A DNA stretch of 64,000 bases from contig JAKSZU010000009.1 in assembly GCA_026018925.1 (NCBI GenBank), forward strand, positions 70,482,949 through 70,546,948. The letters are read 5' to 3'. Below the pieces are notes generated by a model. It was given only the letters and a program-made list of their open reading frames with translations, was not told where the DNA came from and did not search any database. Positions 46,085 to 57,901 of the stretch are shown one piece after another. Every line of letters starts with the position of its first letter. Position 1 is the first letter of the stretch. This DNA comes from Tupaia tana. Its lineage: Eukaryota; Chordata; Mammalia; Scandentia; Tupaiidae. Position numbers and translations under genes: made by a program.

Positions 46085-47150
46085 GTTCTCCATGCTTTTA
46101 TATCTTCCAATCTTTCAGTTTTTGACATACAGTGCAGATATATAGATGGTATATATTGAGTGGGAACATACAATGCCTCTATTTCATAGTCTGGCTTACT
46201 TTGCTTAGCGGTAAATCTTCCATATTCACCCACTTTTTATCAAATGCCAAGGTCTTGTTTTTATGATTGAGTAGTATTTCACAGTGTGTATGTGCCACAT
46301 GTTTTCAATCTGGTCGTAGACATTTGGGTCGATTCCATGTCTTAGCAATTGTGAATAATGCTGCAATAAACATGAATGTGAAAGTACTTTTCTGACTGAG
46401 TGTATTCCTTTTCTGACTGAGTGTATTCCCATCCTTTGGGTAGATACCCAGGAGTGGAATTGCTGGTTCATATAGTAGTTCTATTTGTAGGTCTTTGAGG
46501 AATCTCCATATTGTTCTCCACAGTGACTGTACTAATTTACATTACCACCAACAGTGTAGGAGAGTTCCCTTTCACCTTTCTCACCACTTATCATTTTTTA
46601 TTTTTTAAATGATAGCTATTCTGACTGGGATTAGGCATCTCATTGTGGTTTTGATTTGCATCTCCCTTATGATAAGGGATGTTGAGTATTTTTTTTTTCA
46701 TAAGCTTTTTGGCTGTTTGTGTATCTTCCTTAGAGAGTTGTCTGTTCAGTTCATTAGCCCATCTTTTAATTTGGTTGATTTTTTTTTGAGGGGGGCAAGC
46801 TGTTTGAGTTCTCTATATATTCTGGTTACCAGTTCATTATCTGAGGCATAGTTTGCAAATATATTCCCCATTCTGAGGGTTGTTGATTCACTCTAAATAT
46901 TATTTATTTTTCTGGGAAGAAGTTTTTTAAACTGATATAGTCCCACTTTCTATTTGGGGGATTACTGCCTGTGCTCTGGGGGTCTTATTTAAGATTTCCT
47001 TGTTTACTCTTGTGTCTCCAAGAGTTTTTCCTGTGTTACCCACCAGCAATTTTACAATTTAAGGTGTTAGGTTTAGATCTTTGATCCATTTTGAGATGTT
47101 TGTTTGTTTGTTTGTTGTTAATGGTGAGAGATAGGGGACCAGTTTAGCTA
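46085..47150 (-). mobile_element. Antisense younger L1 ORF2 C-terminal region
   Basis: Antisense ORF2 from its end ('gagtgggaacatacaatg') to 'tttgagatgtttgtttg' at 47090. Contains a perfect 21-bp tandem duplication, 46388-46408 and 46409-46429, that adds seven codons in frame (GIHSVRK twice). The right edge fuses to a SINE head. Decayed. Confidence 0.82.
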
Positions 47151-47225
47151 CCAGGTCTGAGACTCAAACTAGGGTTGGCCATGTGGAGTCCACCATATTA
47201 ACCACTATGCCACCTGTTGACTCCT
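47150..47225 (-). mobile_element. SINE tRNA head only, fused to L1
   Basis: Antisense tRNA head of the SINE ('ccaggtctgagactcaaac' through 'atgccacctgttgactcct') without body or tail, joined directly to antisense L1 at 'ccagtttagctacc'. See the chimera finding. Confidence 0.7.
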
Positions 47226-47565
47226 CCAATCTCAATTTTAGTATTCTTTTTTAGAAAAAAAATGATATGTTAAATTTATATAGAAAAGCAAAGCACCTAG
47301 GAATGCCAACTTTAAGTCTTACACTTCCTTATTCAAAGATTTACAAGCTACTATAATCATGTAACTGTGGCAGAGTGATATGGAATATGAGAATAAGAAT
47401 ATAAGTCAATGGAACCTAAGAGATAGTATAGAAAAAAAAACCTCACACTTTTATGAACATTTAATTTTCAACAAAGATTATTCAATGGGAAGAATTTTTT
47501 CAGTAAATTATTCTGGGAAAATTGCATATTCACACGGAAAGAAAAAAATTTTCACACCAATATAA
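47226..47565 (+). mobile_element. L1M ORF2 fragment
   Basis: Sense L1M blocks: 'aatttatatagaaaagcaaag', 'actataatcatgtaact', 'aatttcaacaaag'-like text. Heavily decayed. The sequence right of 47535 may be a MITE. Confidence 0.6.
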
Positions 47566-49164
47566 ACTCGTATTGTAATTCTATTTCTCATTAGTGTTTT
47601 CAATACCCTTCTTATAGGCCAACTGACATCCATTAAAAGGGCTTAAGTTGTTTCCTGTGAAAATAATGAGAGACATTTTTAAGGTATTGGAAGTGAAGAC
47701 AATGGAGAAGAAATAGGTATGAGAGGATTAAAAGATAAAATCTACAGGGTAAGTTGACAGTTGTTTGAAGGAGAGGTTAATGATCACTTCCCGATTTCTG
47801 GTTGGATACCAGGATTGTACCACTTTCTCTGAGAAAGAAAAACACAGAGAAGAGAATAAATTTTGAATGTAAAGGTGAGCCTGCTTTTCAGTGTGTTGAG
47901 TTTAAGCTGCATATTAGATCCGAAGGTACTCAGTAAATGAATGAAAAATATAGTCCAGAGCTCAGGTGAGAGGTCTAGATTAGTATTTGGAAATTTACTC
48001 ATTTTTGGGGGAATGGTAAATTTTCATTTTATCTTGAATTGAATTCGTTCTTGTCAGTGCAAATGATTGAGAACTTAAAGGTAAAGTGTTCTGATAGTGC
48101 TTCTGATTATAATTTGTCATGGATCATGGGGTTCCATGATTTCAATACCTATTAGATATTTACATTTAAACTGAGCAGCTGAGGAATTCTCCAGGACAAT
48201 TGTGGAGCTCATTAGAAATGAGAAATGATCTGTTTTAGCAAAATATTATCATAAACCTATCTTAATGTACTTTGGAAAAAGGTGCTTGGTGAAAGGAATA
48301 TTAACAGGAAAGAGAAGAGTTTTCTGATATCAAAGCCCTGAAGTAACAATTCTCAGTATCATATCAAATACATCCAATATCTATAGGCTAAATCTTCTGT
48401 TTTATTGGATTTCAAAATCAATTCATTTATGTAAAACCGAATGAGATTTAACCTGCTCAAATATAGAGGAATTTCTATACGGGAGATAGGTAGTACTACA
48501 TCAGGAATACAGGAAAAGATCCAGGTGAAATTGGAAGTGATGAAGACAGATTTAACAACTTTCCAAATCAATGTCTCCTTAACTTTAAATTGATGTGCTA
48601 TTTCTTTACTTATTTTTCTGCCCACATATTAATCTTTGTTAATGACAAAATCACCAGAGAGTGGTCCTATTTGTTAAAAAGCAGCATGCACAGCAACATT
48701 TAGTCTTCGGGAATTTGGCACAAAGGCACCAGACATGTATAGGAAATGAGCCTGAAGCACAACTTGACTTTTTCACACATCACATTTCTAGCTACACTGT
48801 GAAAACGAAAGATTTAATATTACTTTCCTAAAGAGAAGTAACTCAAATACCCACTGTCACTTATCATTCTAATCTTGACTTATTAACTAAAACTAACCAC
48901 TAAAAGTCTCAGAAGAAAATGGACTATAAACAGACTTAACCACATAATCATAAGCCAGGAGAAATCAGTTCTACTTCCAGCAGGAACAGGCTTCTCATCT
49001 TGAATACCCTCCTGCCCCTGGATTTTCATCTGGACTTTAGCAGTCTGCTTCTTGGATTAAAATCATCCACCGTGAGAACTTGGTTCTGGTTCCAGCAGCC
49101 CTCTCTTCCTGCATGTTGTCCCCTTACCCCCAGGATTTGTCATCAGAACTGGGATCTCTCTAAC
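47566..49164. other. Mostly unique DNA
   Basis: No supported gene. 47680-48040 has the flavour of an old mammalian repeat but I cannot name it. The short frames here are unremarkable. Confidence 0.4.
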
Positions 49165-49181
49165 ATGCACACTGTATACTT

Positions 49182-49445
49182 TTTTTTTTTTTTTGAGAGG
49201 TTTTTGCTATAGGGCGCGTGCACTTGTCAGACAGACAGAGAGAGACAGAGAGATAGAAAGCGAGAAATCACCCCCCAGAGGGGATGGCCATGCCGCAATC
49301 CCTTCTCCTCCATTCTCCTCTCGGGATCTTGGGCATGCACCCACACACGCCCAGCGTGAGTTTAAGCCACCGGGTCCAGGACTCAAACCGCAGTCGACTA
49401 CGTGGGAGTTCAGCGACATAGCCATTACACTAACTGCTAGTCCCA
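49182..49445 (-). mobile_element. tRNA-head SINE, young long form
   Basis: Antisense. 17-bp target duplication atgcacactgtatactt (49165-49181) and atgcgcactgtatactt (49446-49462), one mismatch. Long CpG-containing body, poly(A) seen as T14. Confidence 0.92.
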
Positions 49446-49462
49446 ATGCGCACTGTATACTT

Positions 49463-51115
49463 AAGACTCCTTGGTAAGTCATGTCCCTGTAGCTCATACC
49501 CAGCTCATCACAAACTGAAAGTTTGGTAGAGGGGCTGATTTTGTATCCTACCACTTTACTATATTCATTTAAAACTTCCAGAAGTTTTTCCTTGGATAAT
49601 TTTGGGTCTTTTAATTATGCAATCATTTCATCTGCAAATAGAGATAATTTTACCTCTTCTTTCACTATTTGAGTGCCTTTTATTTTATTCTCTTTTCTGA
49701 TTACATTGGTGAGGACTTCCAGTACTATGTTGAAAAGGAGTGGAGAAAGTGGGCATCCCTGTGTTGTACCAGTTTTTAGTGGAAAAGCTCTCAGTTTATT
49801 CCTATTCAGAATGATGTCCACTATGGGTTTTTATAGATAGCTTTTATTATGCTGAGAAATTACCCTTCTATGCAGATTTTGCTGAGTCTGAATCATGAAG
49901 TGATGTTGTATTTTATCAAATGCTTTTTCTACATCAATTGATATGATCATGTGGTTTTTATCTTTCTTTCTGTTAATATGGTGTATTACATTTATGGTTT
50001 TGCATATATTGAGTCACCCTTGCATCCATGGAAAAAAAAATAACCAGGTTGTGATGTATAATCTTTTTTATATGTTATTGGATACAATTTGGTAGTATCT
50101 TGTTGAGAATTTCCATATTCATATTTATCAAAGATTTTGGTCTGTAGTTTTCCTTTTTTGTCATGTCCTTATCTATTTGGGGGATTAGGGTTATGGAGGT
50201 TTCATAAAATAAATTAGAGAGGGTTCCTTCCTTCTGAATCTTTGGAAATAGTTTGAGTATGGGGACTAGTAGTTAGTATAATGGCTATGTCGCCAGACTC
50301 CCATGTAGTTCAAGTCCTGGACCCGGTGGCTTAAACTCACACCAGGCATGTGTGCATGCATGCCCAAGATCCCGAGAGGAGAATGAAAGAGAAGGGATGG
50401 CGGCATGGCCATTCCCCCCGGGGGGTGATTTCTCACTTTCTCTCTCTCTGTCTGTCTTTTGGGTGAGCATACTTGCCTTATAGCAAAAACCTCTCCGAAA
50501 AGAAAAAAAAGAAAAGAAAAGAAAAGAGAAATAGTTTGAGTAGAAGGGGGTTAACTCTTTTTTTAAAGTTTTGTTCAATTCATACATGAAGTAATGAGGA
50601 CCTAGGCTTTTCTTTTTTGTGTGGTTATTTATTACTGATTCAATCTCATTGCTTGTTACAGGTCTATTTAGGCTTTCTATGTCTTCCAGGTCCATGAACA
50701 GATGAGTGGATTGGGAAAGTGTGGCATATATACACTATGGAAACTACCCAGCCATAAAAAACAGCAAGATCCTGGCACTTGATAGAAAGTGGACAAATAT
50801 GGAATATTAGCCAGGCTATGAAAGAGAGACATCATAGGTCTCCACTTAATATATACTGTCTGTACTCTATAGTGGATACTGAAAGATTCAAAGAAACAGA
50901 AACATGGAAAGTATTTATGGATATGGGAGACAGTGTGGGAAGAGGGAGAAAGAGGGAAACTGTAAGGAAAGAAATTAAGGAAAAAAATAGAGAGGCAAGA
51001 CATTCATGGGACACAGATATGTCTTATTATCTGTTGATGATATCATGTGTAGTATCTTCAACTGGACTCATGTGAGTGTATTCATGTGGTTGAATGCCTA
51101 AAATAAGTTAAAATT
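49463..51115. mobile_element. 5'-inverted L1 (twin-primed), split by a SINE
   Basis: 49520-50695 is antisense ORF2 RT sequence ('tttcatctgcaaatagag', 'atgtggtttttatctttc'). At about 50696 the orientation flips to sense ORF2 end ('gtgtggcatatatacac') and continues through the 3' UTR to an A-rich end near 51120. This geometry is the hallmark of twin priming. Its RT part still carries an antisense 68-codon open stretch (49615-49821), but the element is dead. Confidence 0.85.
50260..50527 (+). mobile_element. tRNA-head SINE, long form
   Basis: Perfect 15-bp target duplication gaaatagtttgagta (50245-50259 and 50528-50542). Head 'ggggactagtagttagtataa', B box partly deleted ('gtagttcaagtcc'), body with CCCCCCGGGGGG near 50415, AAAAG-repeat tail. 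Confidence 0.92.
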
Positions 51116-51737
51116 AAAAAAAAGACAGGAGAAAAGAGAAAAGAAACTATAAATAGTCAAGCCAAAAATAAATGACATAAATAATAAAAGACTACACAGA
51201 AAATTAATGAAACCAAAAGCTGGTTCTTTTAAGAAAAAAAAAAATTAGCACTGCAATAGCCAAGTTAATCAAGAAGAATGGAGAGTGGAACCAGATAAAA
51301 CAGCAATGAAATAGGCAATATTACAATAGATACAACAGGTATACAAAAGATCACGAGAGACTTCTATATATATTATATTTCAATAAACAATAAAAATGTG
51401 GATGAGATGGACAAATTTCTGGACATATATAACTTACCAAGACTGAATCAAGAAGAAATAGAAGGCCTGAAAAGACTGATAACAAGAAACGAGGTTGAAT
51501 CAGTAATAGTCTCCCAACAAAGAAAGGCCCAGGTTTTGATAGCTTCATTCTGAATTCTACAAAACATTTAAAGAACTCCAGTATTCTCCCGAACTATTTC
51601 TAAAGACCCAAACTATGGCAATCCTCTCAAATTCATTATAGGAAGCCTCCATCATCCTGATCCCCAAAACAGACAAGGACATAACACAAAAAGAAAACTA
51701 CAGACCAGTATCCCAAATGCAAAAATTCTCAACCAAG

Positions 51738-51997
51738 GGGACCAGCAGTTAGCGTAATGGCTATGTAGCTGGACTCCCATGTGGTCAACCACGGTTCAAG
51801 TCCCGGACACGGTGACTTGAACTCACGCTGGGCGCGTGTGCGTGCATGCCCAAGATCCTGAGAGGAGAATGGAGAAGAAGGGATTGCGGTGTGGCCATCC
51901 CCCTGGGGGGTGATTTCTTGCTTTCTGTCTCTCTGTCTTTCTGACGAGCGCACGTGCCCTATAGAAAAAACCTCTCAAAAAAAAAAAAAAAAAAAAG
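51738..51997 (+). mobile_element. tRNA-head SINE, long form (subfamily A)
   Basis: Target duplication aattctcaaccaag (51724-51737) and aattctcagccaag (51998-52011), one mismatch. B box 'ggttcaagtcc', body 'gtggccatccccctgggg', A19 tail. Confidence 0.92.
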
Positions 51998-53460
51998 AAT
52001 TCTCAGCCAAGACACTAGTAAATAGTATCCAACAACACATTGGGAAGCTTACACAACATGACCAGGTAGGCTTTATTCCAGGGATGAAAGGATGATTTAA
52101 CATACATGAAACAATAAATGTGACACATTAACAGGACAGATCAATAGGACACATTAACAGGACAGATCAAAACCATATGATCATATAAAGTGATTCAGAA
52201 AAAGCATTTGATAAATACAACATACATTCATGATTAAGACAGTCAGAAAAACTGACATAGAATGGACATTCTTCCACACTATAAAAGGCATATGTGACAA
52301 ACCCATAGTTAACATCATACTGAATGAGGAAAATCTGAAAGCTTTTCCACTCAAAACTAGAAGAAGACATGGCTACACACTTTCTTCACTCCTTTTCAAC
52401 TTAGTAATGGAAGTTCTAGCCAATAAAATCAGGCAAGGGAGTCAATTATAAGGCATTCAAGTAGGAACAGAAGAAGTGAAATTATCTCTATTTGCAGATG
52501 ATATGATTCTATATACAGAAAATCCAAAACAATCCACCAAACAAAATAACTCCTGGAAGTGATAAATGAATACAGTGACTAGATAAAAAATTAACATACA
52601 AAAAATCTATAGCATTTTATAAACTGACAATGAACAAACTGATATAGAATTGAAGAAAGCAATCCCGTTTACAATAGTCAAAAAAAAAGTAAGATATCTA
52701 GGAATAAAGTTAATAAAAGAAGTGAAATATTTCCACAAGGAAAATCATAAAACACTGAAAAAAGAAATTGAAAAATTGATTTTAAAAAAGAGGGAGGGGA
52801 TGACATCTTATGTTCCTGACTTAGTATAATTGATATCATCAAGATGTTTATCTTACTGAAATTAATCTACAAATTCAATTCAATGCTAATCAAACTACCA
52901 GAGATATTCCTCAAAGAAATATAAAAAAAAAAAATCACAAATTTGTCTGGAATAATAAAAGGCCCTGTTTTGTCAAGCAATACTCTGCAAAAAAATAAAG
53001 TAGGAGTTCTCTCACTTCCTGACTTCAAAACATATTACAGAGCTATAATAATCAAAACAGCATGATTATCGGCACAAAAATAGGCAGGTAGTCCAATGGA
53101 ACAGAATTGAGGACCCAAGAATAAACCCAAAAACATATAGTCAACTGATCTACAAGAAAGGGTACAAGATGAGCCAGCAGGAAAAAGAAAATCTCTTCAG
53201 CAAATGGTTGTGGAAAAACAGAATATTCACCTGTAGAAAAAATGAAAATGGACTCTTATCTCTCATCATTAACAGAAATCAACTCAAACTGGATCAAGGA
53301 TCTAAACATAAAACCTCAAACTATAAAACACAGGGAAAACCCTTAGATATATTGAAGTAGGCAATGACTTCTTAAAGAAGACCCCCACACACCAAAGCAC
53401 AGACAATATTCTCAATAATAGACAAGTGGAACTACATTAGGCTAAAAAGCTTAATTGTAA

Positions 53461-53911
53461 GGACAAGTCTGGAGTAGAATATTATATCCCAGAATTCAAT
53501 TGGGAAGATCGAACCACAACAGAAGATAAATTAAATACATGAGACTGAACTGGTGAAATAGCATTCTATGACTTTTGGCTAAAATAGTGCTGCATTTCTT
53601 CTAAGCTTCATTGTCCAGTTTTAAGGGTTTTTGTCCTGTCGATAGGTTCATGTACCCACTATTTGAACAGAATCCTAACCTATTTCCTGGCTTTAAGTTT
53701 TAAGCAAAATTCCTTGCCGTTTCAAAACTGCTTTTCTTGAAATTACCAGCTGAACTTGCTATTGAAAGTAGTTAGATTATATAAGAAATTGTGTGATCAA
53801 TAAAATGTGTGGGGAAAAGGAATGGAAGATAACTGTAGATACCAGAGATAATGTGAGAAGAGGGTGGGAAAGAGCAGAGGGTCAAACATTGGGGTAAATA
53901 TATATATAAGG

Positions 53912-53942
<31 letters not shown>

Positions 53943-54204
53943 TATATATATATACATATATATACACACACACACACATACACACATGTGTATATATATG
54001 TATATATATGTGTGTATATTTATACACATGTGTATATATATATGTGTGTATATATATAAATATATGAAACTAGAAATGGAAAATTATTGATGATAACATG
54101 CATGATTAAGCAACTATGCAGTATATTCTGGATGCGAAACTACATTTTGTATGCTGTGACAATGCTTAGGAGATAAATGTAAATTAAATAATTTAAAAAA
54201 AGTT
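53461..54204 (+). mobile_element. 5'-truncated HAL1 (3' UTR) inside an L1
   Basis: Begins at 'ggacaagtctggagtagaat', which in the intact HAL1 (minus strand, about 58410) lies just after ORF1. It then follows the HAL1 3' UTR block by block: 'gataggttcatg', 'gaacagaatcctaac', 'attgtgtgatcaat', 'aggagataaatgtaaatt', then poly(A) and the terminal string GTTTCAG plus A-rich. The host L1 resumes at once ('atgtttgcacag'). Candidate target repeat AAAAAGCTT / AAAAATGTTT. Confidence 0.83.
53898..54062. repeat. Large compound TA/CA/TG microsatellite
   Basis: About 165 bp of (TA)n, (CA)n and (TG)n blocks expanded within the truncated HAL1 3' UTR. It gives spurious YIYI-type frames on both strands. Confidence 0.92.
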
Positions 54205-55265
54205 TCAGGAGAAAAAAATGTTTGCACAGAAAAAGATACAATAATTAAGAGTGAGGATACAACCCTTGGAATGAAAGAATATATTTTCAAACTATGCCTC
54301 AGATAAAGGCATGATAACTAGAATATGCAGGGAACTCAAGAAGCTTACCTACAAAAAATAATCTAATTAAAAGATGGATAAATGAGCTTAACAGAAAATT
54401 ATCCAAGAAAGACACATGAACAGCCAAAAAGCACATGAAAGCATGTTCAACATATCTTATAAGATAAATGCTAATGAAAAGCACACAGAGATACCACTTA
54501 GTCCCAGTAAGAATGGTTAAAATTTACAAAATAAAAAATAATTGCTGGCAAGGCTGAGATGTAAAGGGAACCCTCCTACATTGTTGGTGGGGATGTGCAT
54601 TAGTTCAACTATGGAGAATGATATGGAGGTTCCCCTGAAACTTACAAATAGAACTACCATATGATCCAGGAATTCCACTCTTAGGTATATACCCAGATGA
54701 CAGAAAAACCTTCAGTTCGAAAAATGCTTCCACATTCATGTTCATTGCAGCATTATTTATAATAGCTAGGACATGGAATCAACCCAAATGACTAAGAACA
54801 GACAGGTGGATTGAAAAAAATATGGTACATGTACTCTGTGGAATACTATTCAGCCATGAAAAATGAGACTCTGACATTTGATATGAAGTAGACAAATATG
54901 GAAGATTTAATGCTAAGCAAAGCAAGTCAGACTATGAAAGACAGGCATTGTATGTTCCCACTCAATATATACTAAATCTCTGCACTCTGTAGCAGAAACT
55001 AAATGACTGGAAGGTATAATAGCAGGGAAGGCAATGGTAGAAACTAGAGATAGTATGGGAGGTAATAGAAGGTGAGTTTTAGGAGGGAAGAGGGAATGGA
55101 TCACTAAAAAAATGCATTTAATAGACACAAAAATAAAAAGTTATTTGCTGATGATAATGTATATGGTAATGCCTTTGACGACTAATATGTGCTATATTCG
55201 TGATGAGAAAATCCATGTTGTACACTGGAAAGATGAAGAGTGATTAAATGTAAATTAAAAAAGAA

Positions 55266-56180
55266 AAAGAAGAAAATACTCAGCCACAATGTCCAACCCT
55301 AAATTTATAATAATAAATGTCATTACAACCCAGTCTATTTTAAACACCATGAATGTTTCACACAGCTAGCCAGTTACTATTTATTAGGTGCCTGAAATAA
55401 GCAAAGTACTGTATGTGCCAAGAGTTGTGGGATATATGCAAAAAATAATTTTTAATTACATGAAGGATAAAAAGAAGAGAGTCAGCACAATATGCACACA
55501 TACCAAGGAGAGTGCACACATTGCTCTTTTCTGTTGCTACTGCTGATATTCTAAGTTCAGGCCTATCACCCCAAACTGGGTTTATTACACTCTTTTATTA
55601 GAGTCCAAGATCCAGACACTCCTCACACTTAGTCCTCCATTCCAATGAATCTGCCTAGAGCTGCCAGATAAATCTGCTTAAAATTCGTATTCCAGCATCC
55701 TCTGTTCAAAATGAGCTTCATTGGCTTGCTATTGACTACAGAATAAAGTTCAAAATCCAATTTGGAAAAGGATGCTCATTACAACCAGCTTCAACCTGTC
55801 TTTCCAATCTCATTTTCCATTCCTCTCCATAGTTAATTATCTATTCATTACACTTCTTCAATATGCCTTGGCTTACACCACATCGGTTTTGCTGTTTGTC
55901 TCTTTTTTTTTTACATTGCTACTCCAACCTACACTTGTTTCCTTTTTGTTTTTCAGTGATCCAAATATTACCCATCATCCTTCAAGGCATATATTGGAAT
56001 GCATAACACCCACATATATCCAAACAGAGTGTCTGGCATAGTACTCACACCATATGTTTTTGGTCAATGGGACTGTATTCACACCAATGTGGTAGAAGTA
56101 TAATAAAGTGCAAGGAGCACTTGACCAGATTTCAGGAATCCTAGGTTCTAACTCCAGCCTTATCATTCATTTTAGTTATT
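55266..56180. other. Unassigned, with a LINE2-like stretch
   Basis: 55715-55900 ('ggcttgctattgactacag', 'aataaagttcaaaatcc', 'accagcttcaacctgtc') resembles an ancient mammalian repeat, probably L2-like. The family call is from memory. The rest shows no gene. Confidence 0.4.
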
Positions 56181-56196
56181 TGGGTCTTTTATTCTT

Positions 56197-56476
56197 TTTT
56201 TTTTCTTTCTTTCTTTTTTTTTTTTGGAGAGGTTTTTGCTATAGGGCGCGTGTGCTCGCCACACAGACAGAGAGAGACAGAGAGATAGAAAGCGAGAAAT
56301 CACCCCCCAGGGGGGATGGCCACGCCGCAATCCCTTCTCCTCCATTATCCTCTCGGGATCTTGGGCACGCACGCACACGCGCCCGGCGTGAGTTTAAGCC
56401 GCCGGGTCCGGGACTCGAACCGCGGTCGACTACGTGGGAGTCCAGCGACATAGCCATTACGCTAACTGCTGGTCCC
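56197..56476 (-). mobile_element. tRNA-head SINE, very young long form (subfamily A)
   Basis: Antisense, nearly free of CpG decay. B-box complement 'gggactcgaaccgcgg', A-box complement 'ccattacgctaact'. Perfect 16-bp target duplication tgggtcttttattctt (56181-56196 and 56477-56492). Probably one of the most recent insertions here. Confidence 0.95.
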
Positions 56477-56492
56477 TGGGTCTTTTATTCTT

Positions 56493-57161
56493 CATCTAAG
56501 GAAATGGATGATATTAGTTTTGAATATTTTACAGAATATTTGTGAAAATGACAAAGAAAGATAAATTGAATGTGAACCTATTTTGAAATGTGTAAAGATT
56601 TTATTATGACATTATGATGATGATGTATACATGCATATTCAGACTTGTCTATTTTTAATATATCACCCATTAAAATTCACAATAAATGTAACTATGGAGT
56701 ACAGGTATACACATTAATTCATATCCCACAAATGTCTGTTTTCAAATATATCTACATGAACAGTGTGATATATGATGCTCTTACACAAGAGCTAACATAT
56801 TTTAATCTACTAAGGCTTATTTTCTGTTCCTAAAAAGCACATACATTCTCTAGACGGAATAACAAAACGTTTGTATTATAACATCACTTGAGTTTGTTTG
56901 GCTTTTCTGTCTGATAGAGGTCTTCCCAAAAGAAATGCATTAAAAAACCATAAGGAGCTTGCTCAAGTAGATTCGTGTTATAAACAAATGTTATTGGCAA
57001 TAGAAAAGAACGAAAAACATTTAACCCTGTTAACATCTAACATAGTGGGATAATAAGATGTATTACTTACTTCTATAATTGGGATTCATGTACAGTAATA
57101 GATAAAATTGTACTTTTTAATGACATCATTGTAATTTGACAACGTCTTATTTTTACTGGCT
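56493..57161. other. Unassigned pre-insertion flank
   Basis: No gene or recognised repeat. It directly precedes the target site of the HAL1 insertion. Confidence 0.45.
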
Positions 57162-57198
57162 TCATTTATGTATTTTTTTTACATACTCCAAAATAAAC

Positions 57199-57204
57199 TT
57201 TATT
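57199..57204 (-). terminator. AATAAA polyadenylation signal used at the 3' end of the insertion
   Basis: Minus-strand AATAAA 18 nt before the A8 tract that abuts the left copy of the 16-bp repeat. The spacing is right for cleavage and polyadenylation. Confidence 0.6.
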
Positions 57205-57524
57205 TTATAAATTTGCTGTTAAACATCAAACAAATTGAGAGTTATTATTATTTGTATAATATTCCCAAAATGTTATGTTTTGGTGTAAACAAGACCATAT
57301 CTAAAATCCAGAAGCAACTATATAATAAGTTTATGCATTACTGAATCTATTTAGTTACTAATTCAAAATAATGGAACTTTAGCACATATAATGAAAGGTT
57401 TAATGAATTTATAAATTTTGAATGGATATTGAGCATTCTGATTAAGAATTACTTATATATTTTTTTCATCTTATTTAAACTTTATTTTTTTAAACTGCTT
57501 ATTGGGTTTCATAAATTTCTCATT

Positions 57525-57901
57525 TCTTTTTTTTTTCCATCCAAATTACACTATATATTGTCTCAATCAAGCACATCAACAAACATGTTATTGTCAGCAA
57601 ATGATCTTCCATTTCTTGTCTTCTGTATGTTTTGCTTTTTCTCCCCCATCCTAGATTCTCTATCTCTTACCCTCTGCCATCTCCCACTCTCCTCCCACAG
57701 TCTCTGGTAACTATGTTTGCTTTCTATACTGTTTTCTCCTCACATTTTATTGTAACGCCAAAGACCCTAATCAATCCAAATACCCTCATAGCAAACACAG
57801 GTGATACCCACATTTCCATGAACACAAGTCTTACTTTACGCATCCTATAAAGTAATACCTAGCTGTGGCTACATATCCTACTGCAGTCATTGAATAGATA
57901 T
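57525..57901 (-). mobile_element. Older L1/HAL1 3' UTR copy downstream of the intact HAL1
   Basis: Same orientation, starting in the middle block of the older HAL1 3' UTR ('caatgactgcagtagg') and ending at a poly(A) (T-rich 57526-57538). If the 16-bp repeats are the true TSD, this older fragment travelled as part of the transduced flank. Confidence 0.75.

Larger units (their letters stand above)
51130..55265 (+). mobile_element. Younger L1, ORF2 to 3' end, with two insertions
   Basis: Sense L1 ORF2 from the late endonuclease/linker region ('aaaccaaaagctggttc', about 51210) through RT ('tctatttgcagatgatatg' at about 52485, encoding the intact FADD signature), the C-terminal part and the 3' UTR ('gctgatgataatgtatatgg') to an A-rich end. 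A SINE (51738-51997) and a truncated HAL1 (53461-54204) are inserted. Several frameshifts and stops abolish ORF2. It is the best-preserved L1 in the window and shares its 3' UTR with HAL1. Confidence 0.85.

Noticed and set aside
53772..54067. Ile/Tyr-rich open frames on both strands
   Set aside because: Translated TA/CA microsatellite.
56108..56545. 145-codon plus-strand frame with Arg/Pro-rich repeats
   Set aside because: It is the reverse complement of the young SINE at 56197-56476. The same peptide recurs at every antisense SINE.
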